From contig CM031621.1 in the NCBI GenBank assembly GCA_018398815.1, positions 1,166,306-1,230,305 of the forward strand: a stretch of DNA of 64,000 nucleotides. Direction: 5' to 3'. This DNA is from Conus ventricosus. Its lineage: Eukaryota; Mollusca; Gastropoda; Neogastropoda; Conidae. Of this stretch, positions 22,434 to 35,173 are shown one piece after another (positions within the stretch are counted from its first letter, which is position 1; each line of letters opens with the position of its first letter). The notes under the pieces are model-generated. The model saw only the letters and a program-made list of their open reading frames with translations, did no database searches and was not told the origin of the DNA. Made by a program: the position numbers and the translations under genes.

Positions 22434-23414
22434 TCAGAACTGAGAAAGGGTATGCAGTTTTGGTACTGGGGATGATGTGACGATCGTTAACGAGATAAGA
22501 GTGGGAGACCGTAGTTTGTATGGAATGAGTGAGAGTCCACACTGATCATTGATGGAGAGAATCAATGTCAAGAAAAGTGATGCACTTGTCAAGATATTGC
22601 GTAAGGAACTTGATAGCCGGGATAAAAGTTTCTTGGACTGAGCTGTGATAGACATGGAGATCATTGATGGCATGGAGGTAGCACCAAGTCCGCATCCGAT
22701 GTAGCGTTTAATAGAATTCCAGATAGAACATGGTATTGTTGCAGAAGTTGTGTTCAAAGTACCCCCCCATGAAAAGGCATGCGAGCTGGGCCCATTTTGG
22801 TACCCATGGCGACACCAACTGATTTGTTTGAAAGGTCGCCAAGGAAGGTAAAGGTGTTGTTGTGATAAAGTTCCGCAAGGCGAATGATATGTAGTTGCAG
22901 GGAAGGGTCTGTTCTTTGGTTGAGAAAAAATGACAGTGTCTTGCAGTCCATCTGCAAGGGGAATACAGTATACAGAGATGTCACGTCGAGAGGTGAAATA
23001 GATCTTTGGGCTGAAACTTCGGGTTGAGGTGGAGTCATTAATGAGACTGCGAGCATGAGTGGGTGTCCTTGAGAACGTGGGCAGGTCATGAACGAGGGGT
23101 TGGAGGATGGAGTCGAGTATTGCAGAAATATTGTCTGTGGGCAACTGCAGGCTAGACGATGGGTCTACCAGGTGTGTAACTTTGTTAATTTTTTGGGCGA
23201 GAAGGTAAAAAATTGACTCACTGGGTCTGGCTTTGGATACAGTTTTTAGCCGAAGGGGGTAAGTGGCCTTTTTGAACAAGAGCCTTAATGGTTTATTGGA
23301 AATAGGTTTCTGGTCTACTGGGAGGGTTTGGGCTGTTTCAGTAGTTTTTGGTCGCTGGGGTAGTCGTTGAGTTGCCAGAGAGCTTCTGGCTATAAAAAGG
23401 TTCCTGTCCCACAC
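22434..23414 (-). pseudogene. Penelope-like reverse transcriptase, broken
   Basis: A 326-codon open frame begins at 23414. Its first two-thirds match the upstream part of a Penelope RT (FYLLAQKINKVTHLVDPSSS, then LVHDLPTF, then DISVYCIPLADGL). A frameshift near 22950 moves the true continuation to another frame, where RLAELYHNNTF and GVAMGTKMGPA are read. Later a third frame holds the palm region. The RT-typical Asp pair is not intact in any frame I can follow. The downstream DLLVRS-like linker and the GIY-YIG nuclease belong to the same polyprotein. It is dead as assembled. Confidence 0.8.
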
Positions 23415-23439
23415 CCCTTACCCATACCGCACCACCTTG

Positions 23440-25273
23440 TCAGCTGGTTTTATGACAATGTCATCCGCTATGTGGATGCGACTTGGTGCTACCTCCATGC
23501 CCAATCACTGATCTCCATGTCTTCATCACAGCCAGTCCAGGAACTTTCATTCAGCTATCAAGTCACTTACGCAATATCTGTCAAGTGGCATCACTTGTTT
23601 TCTTGACATGAATCTCTCCATCACTGATAGTGGACTCTCCACACCTCCATCCACTACAAACCTACGGACCTCCCACTCTCTTCGACGACTACAGATCGTC
23701 ACATCATCCCAGTACCAAAAACCAGCACACCCGATTCACAGTTCTTTAGGCTTCCGCAGACTTGCTCTGAGAAATCTGTCTTAAACGTAAAAGCCCTTGA
23801 AAATAATCAGTTCTTCCTTGATCGCCACTACCCCGAAGACATCATCGATCGTGCACTCCAGAAAGTCCAGTCCTCGCCCGTCCCACAAGCCTGGAACCCA
23901 AACCCCAGAATGCAACCCAGAACAGACTATTTCAGCCCTACTCTACCACCCTTCTATCCACCAGGTGCGCAAAATTCTCCAAACAACTGAACATCCTTCA
24001 GTCTGTGGCCCACTTCAGCTAGAATTTTTTTTCCGCAGCCCCCTCTAGATGCCTACAAACGGGACAAAAATTATCCGTGACTTGCTTGTGCGATCCAGTC
24101 TCCATCCTCACAACGTCAATCTTCTGTAGGCACAAGCCATGCACTCTAGCCCAAGAACACGCAAGACCTTCCCCATCATCTGCACTGCCATAGAGTGAAA
24201 GGACCCAGTTCACGCATGACTGTCCTCCAAATCTCAACTTCCAAACACCAACTTGGTCTACAGTCATCCACTGCACACTTTGTTCTAAACTTTAGCATAG
24301 GCGATGACCGGACGCACATCTGATCTGTCAGATTCAAGGAACACCTCGCTGGACATCAAATACAACAGGGACAAACCAGGTAGACAAGCACTTCAAACCA
24401 CCCAGCCATTCCGTGTACAATGCAAGAGTGAAGGGCTTGTGGCTCAGAAAACCAGTGACTCTAGAAGACAGGAAGGTATGATCTCACCTGATTCAAAAAC
24501 TGGGCACCAGAATCCAGCTGGTATGAAATGAAAAAGCCTTAGTAATTCTGTTGCAAACTATTTTTTTTTTTCTACCGAGACCTACTCAGTGGACAATGAC
24601 TTATGATTGCCTTCCGCCTTTAAGATGTACTTGACCTGTGCAATGGTTGGTCTTTCTATCGTCGAGTGAGCGGACCACCTCAATCCAGTCCCCGACAACC
24701 TCAAAGCCAGCCAGACAGCTACAGCTACCTGACCAATGCAGATGCCTGACCACTACTTCAAGCAAGGGAGGACGGTGGCACCCGAGAACAACACCGACTA
24801 AGACCAACACCGGGAAGAGCAACACCCCAGTACCTGCTAAAACGCAGAACCGTGGCCAGTCGCCTTCCTGTTGCCCCGTCAGCTGTTTGAGACCCTCTGA
24901 TGAAAGCTGCAAGCACGGCTTGGAACAAGCGCTACACAGATGGCCTTCACCTTCCCTGGTTGCGTCCGTCACAGTTTGAACCCTCTGAGGAAAGCTGCAA
25001 GCACGGCTTGGACAGAGCTCGTCACAGTGGCCTTCGCCTTCCCTGGTGTCGCCGTCACTGTTTGACACCTCTGATGCAAGCTGCAAGCTCGCTTAGGACG
25101 AGAGCGTGTCCCATTACCCAATTCTTCCCCACGTTACCCCCCCCCCCCCCCCCCCAATGTGGGCACTTATTGGCGTTGTAAATGAGTGCGAACGTGTTTG
25201 ATCTGCGCGCGCGCAGCACTTGTATGTGTGTGTGTGTGTGTGTGTGGTTTTGCCCGCCAGTGCAGGTTGTTTT

Positions 25274-25308
<35 letters not shown>

Positions 25309-26280
25309 TGATGGGGGTGTGAGCCTTGCAGCACTTAGCTGCGTCCTGGCTAGTGGTTTTTTCTCTCGGGTCCTCCCGTATTCTCCCTCTCACCCCCTGG
25401 AGCTTGGGTAGGGCAACCTACCATTTGGGTCAGACTTGGGTCGGATGCTTTAGGCGCAGACCTCCTCTCCCCCCCCCCCCCCCCCCCCGCCCCCCCCCCC
25501 CCGCCCCGATGTCGAATTTAAATGCCTTTTTCGAGTTTATATTATTATCTTATTTATGTGCTTTCTCTGTTCATTTCATTCATATGCAACACACTCCACT
25601 ACATACCATCACACCCTCCCCCTCCCCTCACTCTCCTACCCCTCCTCTTTCTCTCTCTCATTCTCCACTCTTCCTCTACTTCCATTCTCTCTCCGTCTCT
25701 CCCCTTCTCCTTTTCCCCCCTCCACCCCCAATCATTTAAAATGCTTTCGAGTATATCGTATCTTATTTATTGTGCTTTCCCTTGTTCATATCTTTGTCAT
25801 TTGGCCACACCCCACTACATACCATCACAATCCCTCCCCCTCCACTCACTCCTCTTTCCCCTCCTCTTTCTCTCTCTCATTCTCCACTCTTCCCTCTCCT
25901 TCCACTCTCTCTCTGTCTCTCCCCTCTTTTTTCCCTTTTCCCCCACCCCTCTCCGTCTCTCCTCTCTCATCCACCTTTTCCTTTTCCTCCTCCTCACTTA
26001 TACTCTACCCTGGTACCCTCTTTCCCCTCGTGCCTATTCCTTGAACTCTACTCACCCTCTCTTCCACTGTCCCTCTGTCTACTTCACTCACCACTTTGAC
26101 TTCACAAGGGGAGTATTGTGCAAATGTTTTGTCTGTACTATTTTTTGTTTGTCGCTGAGGAAGCATTTTTGCCGAAAATTTCTTGTCCTGTTTTTGTGAC
26201 GTGCAATAATCGTCGTAACTTCACACTTGTTTGTGTGCTCTTCTGCTTTTTTGTAGCGTGAATAAATTATTATATTAAAA
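23440..26280 (+). mobile_element. Penelope-like retroelement, right copy (plus strand, 5'-truncated)
   Basis: This copy starts inside the RT at about 23440-23460 (YDNVIRYVDATWCYLHA, then FLDMNLSITDSG at about 23600). It continues through a linker with RDLLVRSSLHP near 24070 and a GIY-YIG remnant with RFKEHLAG near 24330. It then carries the same 3' features as the left copy in mirror order: tandem repeat (24860-25090), C run, GT tract, T run, C-rich tract, pyrimidine-rich stretch and the terminal block near 26150-26250. The two copies form a large imperfect palindrome. Many stops and frameshifts are present. Confidence 0.85.
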
Positions 26281-26640
26281 AATACTTCTTTCCAATCACT
26301 ACTACTATTTCTATCGGCAAAAATTCAAATAAAATTTGTGTTGTTGGTTAGTATACCATTAGGGTGTTTTTGTGTGTGAGGTGTTGTGTATAGTGTGTTG
26401 TGTGTGTGTGAGTGTGCGTGGCGTGCTTGTGTGTGTGTGAGAGAGAGAGAGAGAGGGGAATGGCCGAAAGGAATTATGGAACAAAACTGGTCATTTCTCT
26501 CACGTGAACATATTGAAACTTTTAAAGGTCTTGTGTAGACTGTGTGGGAAGAAGTCTAAGAGATCAATAGAAAGATAAAAACAAATCAGTAGTAACGTGT
26601 ATTTAGTGTTGCTTCCTGAAAATAAAACGTAATCTTCAAT
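26281..26640. other. Non-coding with GT/GA microsatellite
   Basis: A (GT)n(GA)n tract lies at about 26395-26455. Nothing else was recognised. Confidence 0.5.
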
Positions 26641-26942
26641 GTGAATGTTCTGGAAGATAGGGAGGAAGTACAATCAAAAATATTTTGTGTGTATTGTGCA
26701 AAAACTTTGAAAAATCTGACAACCTGCAACATTCCACTACAGCAAAGAGCCTTGCATTGGCAGAAAATAAAAAGCCTCAAAATTATGGCACCTGATAGAC
26801 ACCCATTTATCTGTCTGTGCCATGGTCGCTAAGCACTCACTTTTTCAACAGCAGAGAAAAGGTGGGAGACCAAGAAAATTAAAGAAATCTGCTCGTCTCA
26901 AACAGTATTCCCAACCAGCAAAACGCAAGGCCAATCTACTCT
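26641..26942 (+). pseudogene. Possible zinc-binding plus AT-hook protein fragment (unrecognised)
   Basis: One frame (26641-26832) reads EEVQSKIFCVYCAKTLKNL and later APDRHPFICLCHGR, with paired Cys and His residues spaced like a small zinc-binding module. Immediately downstream, in another frame, come QQQRKGGRPRKLKKSARLKQ and AKRKANLL. The GGRPRK core with flanking lysines is an AT-hook-type DNA-contacting motif. The two frames would join with a single base change near 26835. I cannot name a family. It may be part of an undescribed transposon protein or a decayed host gene, or a chance reading. Confidence 0.3.
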
Positions 26943-27880
26943 GATCTTGATTAGTATAATATCATTTTCGTCTCATCTGAAGCCACATCACTCCGGCAAA
27001 AGTCCCCTAGAACTGTATCAGTGCATACTGCCCCAGCTGCAATCATGAAGCTAATCTCCATTCAAAAAAACAAGTTTCGCTTTTGTGTCACATCTGATGC
27101 CACATCAACACCACCCAAGATTCAAGAGGCGCATCAGTGCAGACAGTTCCAACGGCATTGACAAAGCCATGTCTCCGATCAGAAAAAGAATCCTCAGGCC
27201 TTTGATCACTGAAGGCACCATGACAAACTACAGAAGAAGCTATATTTCACAAAAAACTGCCCGCATTAAGCCCTCATAGACCAGTGATAAAATGACTTGT
27301 CTACCTGCCAAACTGTGGACAGCCGATTGTGCGAACAAAAATAGCAAACCTCGGAAAGCCTCAAGTGAAGCTCGAAACCACTCCGGAAAGAAGCGAGCAA
27401 AAGAAATGGAACAAAATTCGTTTGAATGTTCAGGATACACTGAACAAGTGCGGCCAAAACATCAGGCACAGATACTGAAACGGCAAGCAAAGTACGGGAC
27501 CTTTAATTTCCAATATTATGCATATATTTTATAAAAATAGGTTTTAAATTATTACATGAAATGTGAGATAACTACTGAACATCAACTGTTATTTTTTGTT
27601 TTAGATTTATTTTCTCAAACGGGCAAGTGTACATCATGTTAAAGTGTGGGGGTGGTGGAACGTTGTGGGGGTGGGGGCGTTTGAGAGAAGGATAGGGGAA
27701 CAACAGCAAAAGAGCCCTGTCAGTGTCTACACTCTCAGTAACACAGCAGCTGAATCTGAGGAGTGTAGGACACACCACGAGAACATGTGCAGACAAGACA
27801 GTTTATGTGTTGTGTTTAAAAGTGATAGTGAACATGTTTATGTGATGAGAAGTGGATATGACACAAAAACCAGATTTACA
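26943..27880. other. Non-coding or decayed sequence
   Basis: Short open frames exist at 27085-27279 and 27292-27534, but they show no motif or splice support. Confidence 0.35.
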
Positions 27881-28431
27881 TCGTGAAGTACACATGTGTG
27901 TGTGGTGTGTGTGTGTGCGTGCGATGCGAGCATGTGTGATTGTGTGCGTTGTGTGTGTGTGTGTAGTGTGTTTGGAGTGTGTTGTTGGTGTGTGTGTGTG
28001 TGTGTTTGTAGTCAGTGTGTGTGTGTGTGTGTGTTGTGTGTGTGTGTGTGTGTGTTGTGATTCTGTTGTTCTGTTAAGTCATGCATGCCCGTCATTTCAT
28101 TCAGCTTCTCTCTTTCTCTCTCCATTCATTTCTCTCTCTCTATCTTCCCCCCCCTCTCACTCTCTCTCTGTCTCTATCTCTCTCCCTCCCTCCCCTCCCC
28201 CACCCACCTCAGTCTCGTATGCCGTGTGCCGTGTAAATGTGTGTGGGTGTGTGTGTGATATCTGTTTGTTCTGTTGACGTCATGCATGAACGTCAAGCTT
28301 TCAGTACAGTTTTCTCTCTCTCTCTCTCCTCACTCTCTCCTCTCTGCTTCCCTCCCCTCCACCGCCTCGTAGCCTGTGCGTGTAGATGTTTTTTGTAATT
28401 TTAGTGTGTTGTGTGTGTGTGTGTGGTGTGT

Positions 28432-28462
<31 letters not shown>

Positions 28463-28560
28463 AGAGAGAGAGAGAGAGAGTGTGTGTGTGTGTGATGTGG
28501 TGTGTGTGTGTGGTGTGTGTGAGAAGAGAGAGAAGAGAGAGGGATTGTTTCAGTTTATGA
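27881..28560. repeat. Cluster of (GT)n, (CT)n and (GA)n tracts with ~200-bp duplication
   Basis: Long GT-rich tracts alternate with CT-rich tracts. A block containing GTCATGCATG..CGTCA, a TCTCTCTC tract and CCTCCC.C..CCTC.GT occurs at about 28075-28235 and again at about 28275-28390, so the compound repeat was duplicated. Confidence 0.85.
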
Positions 28561-28679
28561 GTGCAAGCCATTGTCATGGTGAAACATTTTACTCTCAGAT
28601 CATGCTTTTATAATGAGTTTTGTATGACAAAAGCTTATATTGCAAGTCAAGTTCTTCATATATGTATTATTAATCAGTC

Positions 28680-29095
28680 CTCCAGGAGGCTCCTACCTCC
28701 ACTCCACCTCTCTCTCCTCTCTCTCTGCATGCTTTTAATTGAATTTGGTGTGTACAAAGGTATCCGTGCATGTCTGTATCTTTATGTATGTATTTCTCAA
28801 TCAGTCATCCTCGCCCACCCCCAATCTCTCCTCCTCCCCTCTGTTCAGACTCTCTCTCTTCTCTCTCTCTCTCTCTCTCTCCTCTCATCTCCTCACTCCC
28901 CTCCAGATTTTGCATGCGCGGCCGTTGTACCCAGTGCATGTTCTTTTCTTCCCTTATTGGATTTTATAAGTGGTAAATTTGCGTGCATGTCTTGTTTTAG
29001 TCATGTTTACTCAACCATGTCCTCTCTCACGATCTCGTTCTCGTTCTCTCTCTCTCTCTCGCTCTTCTCTCACACACACACACACACACAACACA
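28680..29095. repeat. CT-rich and CA microsatellites
   Basis: CT-rich tracts lie at about 28700-28725, 28848-28880 and 29040-29070, and (CA)n lies at 29070-29100. Open frames across them are serine/leucine-rich artefacts. Confidence 0.85.
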
Positions 29096-29099
29096 CCCA

Positions 29100-30596
29100 C
29101 TCGACTTTGGGGTTGCAGCAGTTTTTCAAGCGCTGTTCTTTGTTTTTGTTTGAGTTTTTTTTCCATTAGTCAGCAGTTTAAAAGTTCATACCTAAACCCA
29201 CATCAAGTAATGTTAATATCATAATGAGAGTATTGACGGTAAGTTTCGCTTTTTAATGACATATTGTGAGTGCCGCGCATGCGAGCATGCGTGTGCGCAT
29301 GTGTGTGGTGAGTGTGCGCTGTGTGTGCGCGCGCAGAGCGGCGGCGCGTACGTGCGTGGCGTTCGTGTATGTGTAAGAATTCAAGCGCTATCTGAAACAG
29401 AATCAGGAAGCACGGATGGTGAATCTGTCTTGCATTTGACGCCACTTGGCTCAGAAATAGCTCACAGTGTTGAGGACAGAGAACAATTCCGCTTATCCTC
29501 GCGGTAAAGCTGCGACGATTGTGTTGTCGTTGTGTACCTAGTTGACGCGATACAGACAGCACAATCAATGTTTTGTTCGCTATCTCCACGCTTACTCAAG
29601 CCCTTCAAGCGAACCGTTCGGGCCTTATCTCGATAGCACTCCAGGGTGTGGATACAAGACTGCTCACAAATTTGTTTTCTTCGTTTTACGCTCACGCTTT
29701 GTGAAGACTGACTCCAGCGACTAAATGTAGCAGTTAGAACTGCGTGTATGATGCATACAGCTGCATCGGAAGATAGACAGGCATCACCAGAAAATGCAGA
29801 AGAAGGTTGCATGTTGTATAATCAACATCACTTCCATAAGAAGGAAGGAGAGGCAAGTGGAACCTGGGTGTCTCCTGATGAAATTTGAAAAAAAAGGAAG
29901 ATCCTCAGCAAGAATGAAAGGCATTAAGCCTTCTGCAAGCAGCAAAAACTATTGGGAAAGAAGATCCAAAATGCATCTGTTTTTAAGACCTTTAGTTAGT
30001 CAATCATTGTAATGGAGACTACAAGGCAAGAGTTTTAATATGAAAAACTGCCTGGAAATTTATGGCATACTGTGGCATTCCTCTTATCATGGCATTCAAA
30101 CTGTCAGACTCACAGTTGAATGTGGTTCCTATCTGGCAAAACAAGGCAAAACGAGCATAAAGAATTGCAGCACTCTTTAAGCCTGATGACAAAATTGGCC
30201 ATTCCTGCAAGAAAGCGGAAGATTTGACTACTCCTTTCAGAAGAAGAAACCTTGACCTAAACTACATATCTGTTTCATTAGGCATGATGATACAATTCAG
30301 CGTCATTGCCCCTCTTGCAATAAATGCCCAGGAAGCTTGGACAAGAATAGCATAAATCAGATTGTGGAGGATATTATTATATGAAAGCTTGCCTGTCTTT
30401 GACAAGATCGGTCTGTGGCCAGCCTAAGCGGACGTGAGGGGCATGTAAAAGAACTTGTAATCCCTTTGGAACAGAAAAGAAATGTCTATGCACCATTTTC
30501 TGTACAGGGAAATAGGCTTCGTCCCCAGCCACTGTGACATAAAGAATATGGCTTGCGCTGGGAGACATTGTGTTAACCAGATTTGTCACGCACTTG
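29100..30596. other. Non-coding interval, nothing firm
   Basis: A GC-rich GT/CG tract lies at about 29270-29370. Short basic open frames near 29794-30012 have no recognisable domain. Confidence 0.35.
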
Positions 30597-31170
30597 CAGA
30601 TTTTACACAGGTTATTGAGTTACTGTGGCTCCAAAAATATTTACATTTCACACAGAGTTGTAGATGTAACAAAGGGCTCAAAATATGTATTTAGATTTTA
30701 CACAGAGTTGTAGAGTGCACTAATGGGCTCAAAGAAATTTACATTTTACAAGTTGTAGAGTGCACTAGGGGCTCAAATTATATTTAGATTTTGCACGACT
30801 TGTAGAGTGTAATATAGGCTCCATAATTATTAGATTTTTACCCAGAGTTTGTTGAGTGTATTATTGCTCAAAATTGTTTTTTTAGATTTTACAGAGTATG
30901 TTGAGAGTAACATCACTCAAAATTGTATTTAGATTTTACACAGTTGTTGAATGTGTTAGAGGCTCAAAATTATAGATTTTACACCAGAGTTGCTGAGTGC
31001 ATTAAGGCTCAGAGTTATATTCAGATTTCACACAGAGTGTAGAGTGCAATTAAGGGCTTAAAGTTTATATTAGATTTACACAAGTTGCCTGAGTGGCATA
31101 AGGGCTCAAAGTTATATTCAGATTTCACACAGAGTTGGTAGAGTTGTGTTAGGGGCTCAAAAATTAATGT
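30597..31170. repeat. Decayed ~60-bp tandem repeat, ~9 copies
   Basis: TTAGATTTTACACAGAGTTG, TAGAGTGCA(C)TAA and GGGCTCAAA recur with many indels. This array is much more diverged than the other minisatellites here, suggesting it is old. Confidence 0.85.
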
Positions 31171-31689
31171 AGAAAACTTGAACCACATTGGTGAGCTTCA
31201 TCCTCTAAAGGATGCTTGCTGCTCAAATTTTCTGACGAACAGTGAACACCTGAGAGAACGAAGTCAAGGTATATAACTGTACCAGGTAGTTGCAATACCA
31301 AAACCGTTGAAACCTCATCAATAATGTTAAAGAATCTCAATGCTTTGACCTTTCACACCCTTACTATCAGACTTGTTTCACCACCCTAATGCCTTTACAG
31401 GTGGCAAGTTTCTGTCAAATTTTCAGTATCAGCAATCATGCAATTCATTCACCAAATGTAAGTCTCAAAACGTAGTTTGAACTGTTGTAGCGAATATGAC
31501 AGTGATGCCTCCTTGAATGAACAGAAAACTGATTAAAAAACCAAGACCATAGTCATGGACATGACAGGAAATGCATTTCTAAACAAAAAGAAGACATCAC
31601 TAAAAGAATGCTGAGCACATAGAGTGTACAGGTGGGTAGCAGAAAAAAGAGACTGCTAAACGAACGTACAAAATATCAGTACCCATTTC

Positions 31690-31895
31690 CAACTCCAGCC
31701 TCATGACCCGAGGTCAGACTCACGCTCAGTACCCGTGGTCACACTCCAGCCTCAGTACCCTTGGTCACACTCCAACCAGCCTAGTACCCCTGAACATAAC
31801 ACCAACATGGTACCCCTGATCAGACATCCAACCACGGTACCTCCCCCTGATCAGACTACAGCCACAGACCCCTGATCACACTCCAACACATAGTC
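31690..31895. repeat. ~30-35 bp tandem repeat, ~6 diverged copies
   Basis: CTCAGTACCC..GGTCACACTCCAGC-like units recur with variation (AGTACCCCTGA, ACCCCTGATCAGAC). Confidence 0.8.
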
Positions 31896-33154
31896 AGATG
31901 AAAACTCTCCGCCGTCTCCGCCGTTATTTTTTTCGCATCTCCGCCGAAAAATTTATTCGAAGAATGATGCACAGAAACGATCTCACTTGTCTGCACAGCG
32001 AATTTCTTCTCTGCATAAAGTTCTCAAACGCGTAGTTCACATTCTGTCCTTCCAGTATCATAATCATCATGGCGTCGATTCACAGTGAGAGTTTGCCCCT
32101 CACCACCCACCCCCCCTCGCTAGTGAGTTGCAAACAAACGAAAAAAAAAGAAGAAAGAATTATGTGAACCACTAGAAGACCGAGGGCAGCGCGAAGTACA
32201 TGTGTGACACGCGAGTCGCGAATGCAATAAGAAAAGCAGACAAAGACGGCGAATTAAGAAGTGTTTTAGGCGAGCCTTGCCAAAAACGTGTCTACTTTGG
32301 TGGAGTCGTGCTTTGTGGCAATCAGAGAAACATCGCGCGTCCCAGTCACCAACAGAAAATGTGTGTCTGTTTTCCACACCATTACAGCATGTTTCAGATC
32401 ATAATGGTATGCAACATTCTACGTTTAATATTTTCCAAAAGATAGTTTTGACTCCTACTCTAAGTAACTTTACTCCGTAGAGTCTTCAAGCAAGGGAAAA
32501 AACGTCAAAGTGACGAAAAAATATAAAAGAACAAATGCCATCTATGACTTGGAAATCATACCTATCAACTCAACGTCCAGTATGCCACCTGCTAGCTTGA
32601 TCTTCATGGACTGCAAGCATTCCTGTGATTTACATTGGTGGAGAAAGCATAGGACGACAAAATAATGGAGCTTCAAATGTTGCAATTACACTTGTGGAGT
32701 GTCTGAGTAAAACCAGAATATTTACCATTTTGATTACAAGGTACAGAAAAAGATTTATGATGAATCAAGAACAAGGATCCTCATGAATTTAATGAAAAGA
32801 ACTCACAATGCTGACTTCTAAACATTCATTCATCCTCAGAGACAATTTCTTCCATACAAGACCCCCAGTAATTAACAGTCAAAACCTTAGTTCATATTTT
32901 GTACTCTTTCTTCAAAAAATAATAGGAATGAAATACAGAACTTATGGAGTACAAGGAAGATGATGATCAGTGACATGTAATCAACAGAAACTTTAAGTCA
33001 TAAAAGTATTGACATAAAACAAAAAATGTTAATATGAGCGGCCTATGATACAGAAACAAGGGTATAAGGCTGAAGGCCTCGTGAAAAATGCATCTGTGAC
33101 TCAAGATGTTCGGATAGGAGCTTGCCTTTAACTGTCTTAACTCTTAATTGGCAT
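31896..33154. other. Non-coding interval
   Basis: A CTCCGCCG-rich patch at about 31905-31955 and ATCATGGCGTCGATTC at 32069 (similar to the hAT start region at 16297) hint at another decayed DNA transposon. I could not define its ends. Confidence 0.3.
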
Positions 33155-33908
33155 GGATTTTTTTCTTCTTCTTCTTCCCAAAACACCGGTTCACTCAAAA
33201 ACGAGTAGGTCACCAGCACGCATGTTAAAAAGTAAAATAAAATAACATAAAACAGTGCGACTCAGACTGTTGGCCCCTGGAGCAAATTTAGCAACAAGGG
33301 GTCGCACTCGATATTCAAGAAGATAAAAGCAATGGCCAAATTCAGGCCCAGGTAATAGTAAAATATCAGGGAAGTAAAAATAAAAAATCGTCAATATGCA
33401 GATCTCAAAACTGTCGAATCAATTTGTTTTTTGAATGAGATTGCATTTGTGGCAATCTTGATGGCACCCGGCAGTGAGTTCCACAGCCGTACAGAACTGG
33501 GATAAAAGAATGTAAGTGGCTGTCAATATTTGATGCAGGTATGGTATAACACTGACCGCCACTCCTGGTGCTACTTTTATTCAATACTAGTTGTTACATT
33601 GGAATATCAATTACTTTAACTCTGCCTTTGAAAAAGGTGTTAAGTTTAATAAAAGCTCTTCTCTCTTCTAAGGGTTTCCATTCTAATTTCCTCATGTTCT
33701 TCCTAGTATTCCCCTTTTCTCTGATGTGGTTCCCTGTTACGAACCGTGCTGCTCTCTTCTGAATCTTTTCAAGGTTATCAATGTCCTTTAGATGGTAAGG
33801 ATCCCAAACTGAGCAACCATATTCCAGTACTGGTCTAACCAGTGTTTTGTAGCAGTCGTCTTTAACCTTTTGGGGGCAGTCATTGATATTCCTGTGTAAG
33901 AAAGCTAA
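33155..33908 (-). mobile_element. LINE (Jockey/CR1-like), 3' portion
   Basis: On the minus strand from 33905 the sequence encodes the typical post-RT segment (LVRPVLEYGCSVWDPY, then ..LWNSLPGAIKIAT..) ending in a stop, a short 3' UTR and a (GAA)n-rich tail near 33160-33180. It is the direct continuation of the LINE at 39061-40815; the two parts were separated by the element at 33909-39060. Confidence 0.85.
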
Positions 33909-34327
33909 TAGTCTAGGCTGATGTTGGAACTTTACTATAGCGATCGTTCACTTCGTTACCATTTTATGAAATTTACAGGATGAATACTTCGTTAAATGTT
34001 TTTTTAATTAAGAGGATGACACACGCTGTCCGAGTTTGTTTTCATAATGAAAATAAGACAACAAAACAGGACTCTATGATGTTGCGAATGTTGCAAAAGT
34101 GCGAAGGTGCGTAGTAATCGCTCATGCGTTGACCCCGGCTAACCTGAATTCAGCCAATCAGACATCGAGAACACAAGCTAGCACGAACTAAGCAGACGAC
34201 AGTTCATACGATGCTCGTATGATGGATAAATTGCAATAATTTACTCAGGTAAGGTATTTAACACTTGTAATTATCAGTGTATGTGTGTGTATTTGTTTCT
34301 GTTCTGTGAGAACACGCTGCACCATCC

Positions 34328-34395
34328 AGACAGACTGGAGTTGGCAGCGGGATGCGGGCCGATAGACTGGCGTTGGCAGCGGGATGCTGGCATGC
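34328..34395. repeat. Short duplication within the 5' region of the TIR transposon
   Basis: GACTGGAGTTGGCAGCGGGA appears and is repeated about 34 bp later with one substitution. Confidence 0.75.
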
Positions 34396-34741
34396 GCAGT
34401 GGTAGTGGCCATTCTACTGACGAGCAGGGGCGTTGGGCTAGGTTGAACAATAAACGCGTACTGGCGTGGCATTCCGCTGACGTCATGAACTAACCCATGT
34501 GAAATGGAAGAGTCCTAAACTGGAACGACCCACATGGCTTACTTTTCGTTTAACGTACGTTTTGAGACAATGGCTTGGCAATTAGATAGCAAGCACAGCG
34601 TTGTTTTCTTTTTTTGTGTGTGCCTTCGATGGAAAAGAATCGGGTTTTTTTTAGTCCCCATCCTGTGAATTTGTTGCAAGTTGCCAGAGTGGACGATCAA
34701 AGCTTATTATCGAGCTGGTTCCAGTCTTCAACACTAAGTAG

Positions 34742-34742
34742 T

Positions 34743-34797
<55 letters not shown>
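34742..34797. repeat. (GT)n(GA)n microsatellite
   Basis: A compound dinucleotide tract inside the TIR transposon; a second GT tract lies at about 35080-35190 and a CT tract at 35200-35220. Confidence 0.9.
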
Positions 34798-34801
<4 letters not shown>

Positions 34802-35123
34802 AATGCCCTGACCACTCGTTTTTATGCTGAAAGATTTCTTTTGTTGAACTTTTCAAGGTTTTATTATAAGTGCATTTTAACTGTGCATGTACAATGTAGA
34901 TTATGGGGGATGCAAAATGTCAGGCGAGGAGGGGGGGGGGGGGGGAGGGGGAGAAGTGCTCAGATATGCGAGGGTGTGTGTTGCACACACCATGTATACT
35001 TTTTGAAACAGTGTAACAGTGTATACTGCCTACAATGTAAGCACATATTAAATTGTTTTAATAGCATAATTTTATTACGTGTGTGTGTGTGTGTGTGTGT
35101 GTGCATGCGCGCGCGTGCGTGCA

Positions 35124-35173
<50 letters not shown>

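Larger units (their letters stand above)
19880..23414 (-). mobile_element. Penelope-like retroelement, left copy (minus strand)
   Basis: From 23414 downward the minus strand carries a Penelope-type RT. Readable pieces are DISVYCIPLADGLQDTVIFS in one frame, and LAELYHNNTFTFLGD then GVAMGTKMGPA in another. The last is the conserved KMGP RT block of Penelope-like elements. The next pieces resemble RYI.CGLGATS and FL...LSIND. A GIY-YIG-type endonuclease remnant, SKLYIGGDTGNA, lies near 21870-21910 with KHLADIKYHTG after it. The 3' region holds an ~80-bp tandem repeat, A- and CA-rich tracts, a ~77-bp poly-G and a purine-rich stretch ending near 19880. Several frameshifts make it non-functional. 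Penelope elements join such an RT to a GIY-YIG nuclease and prime at nicked DNA (established knowledge). Confidence 0.85.

Noticed and set aside
32200..32445. Frame RKADKDGELRSVLGEPCQKR as a gene
   Set aside because: No splice borders, no recognisable domain, and near a probable decayed DNA transposon.
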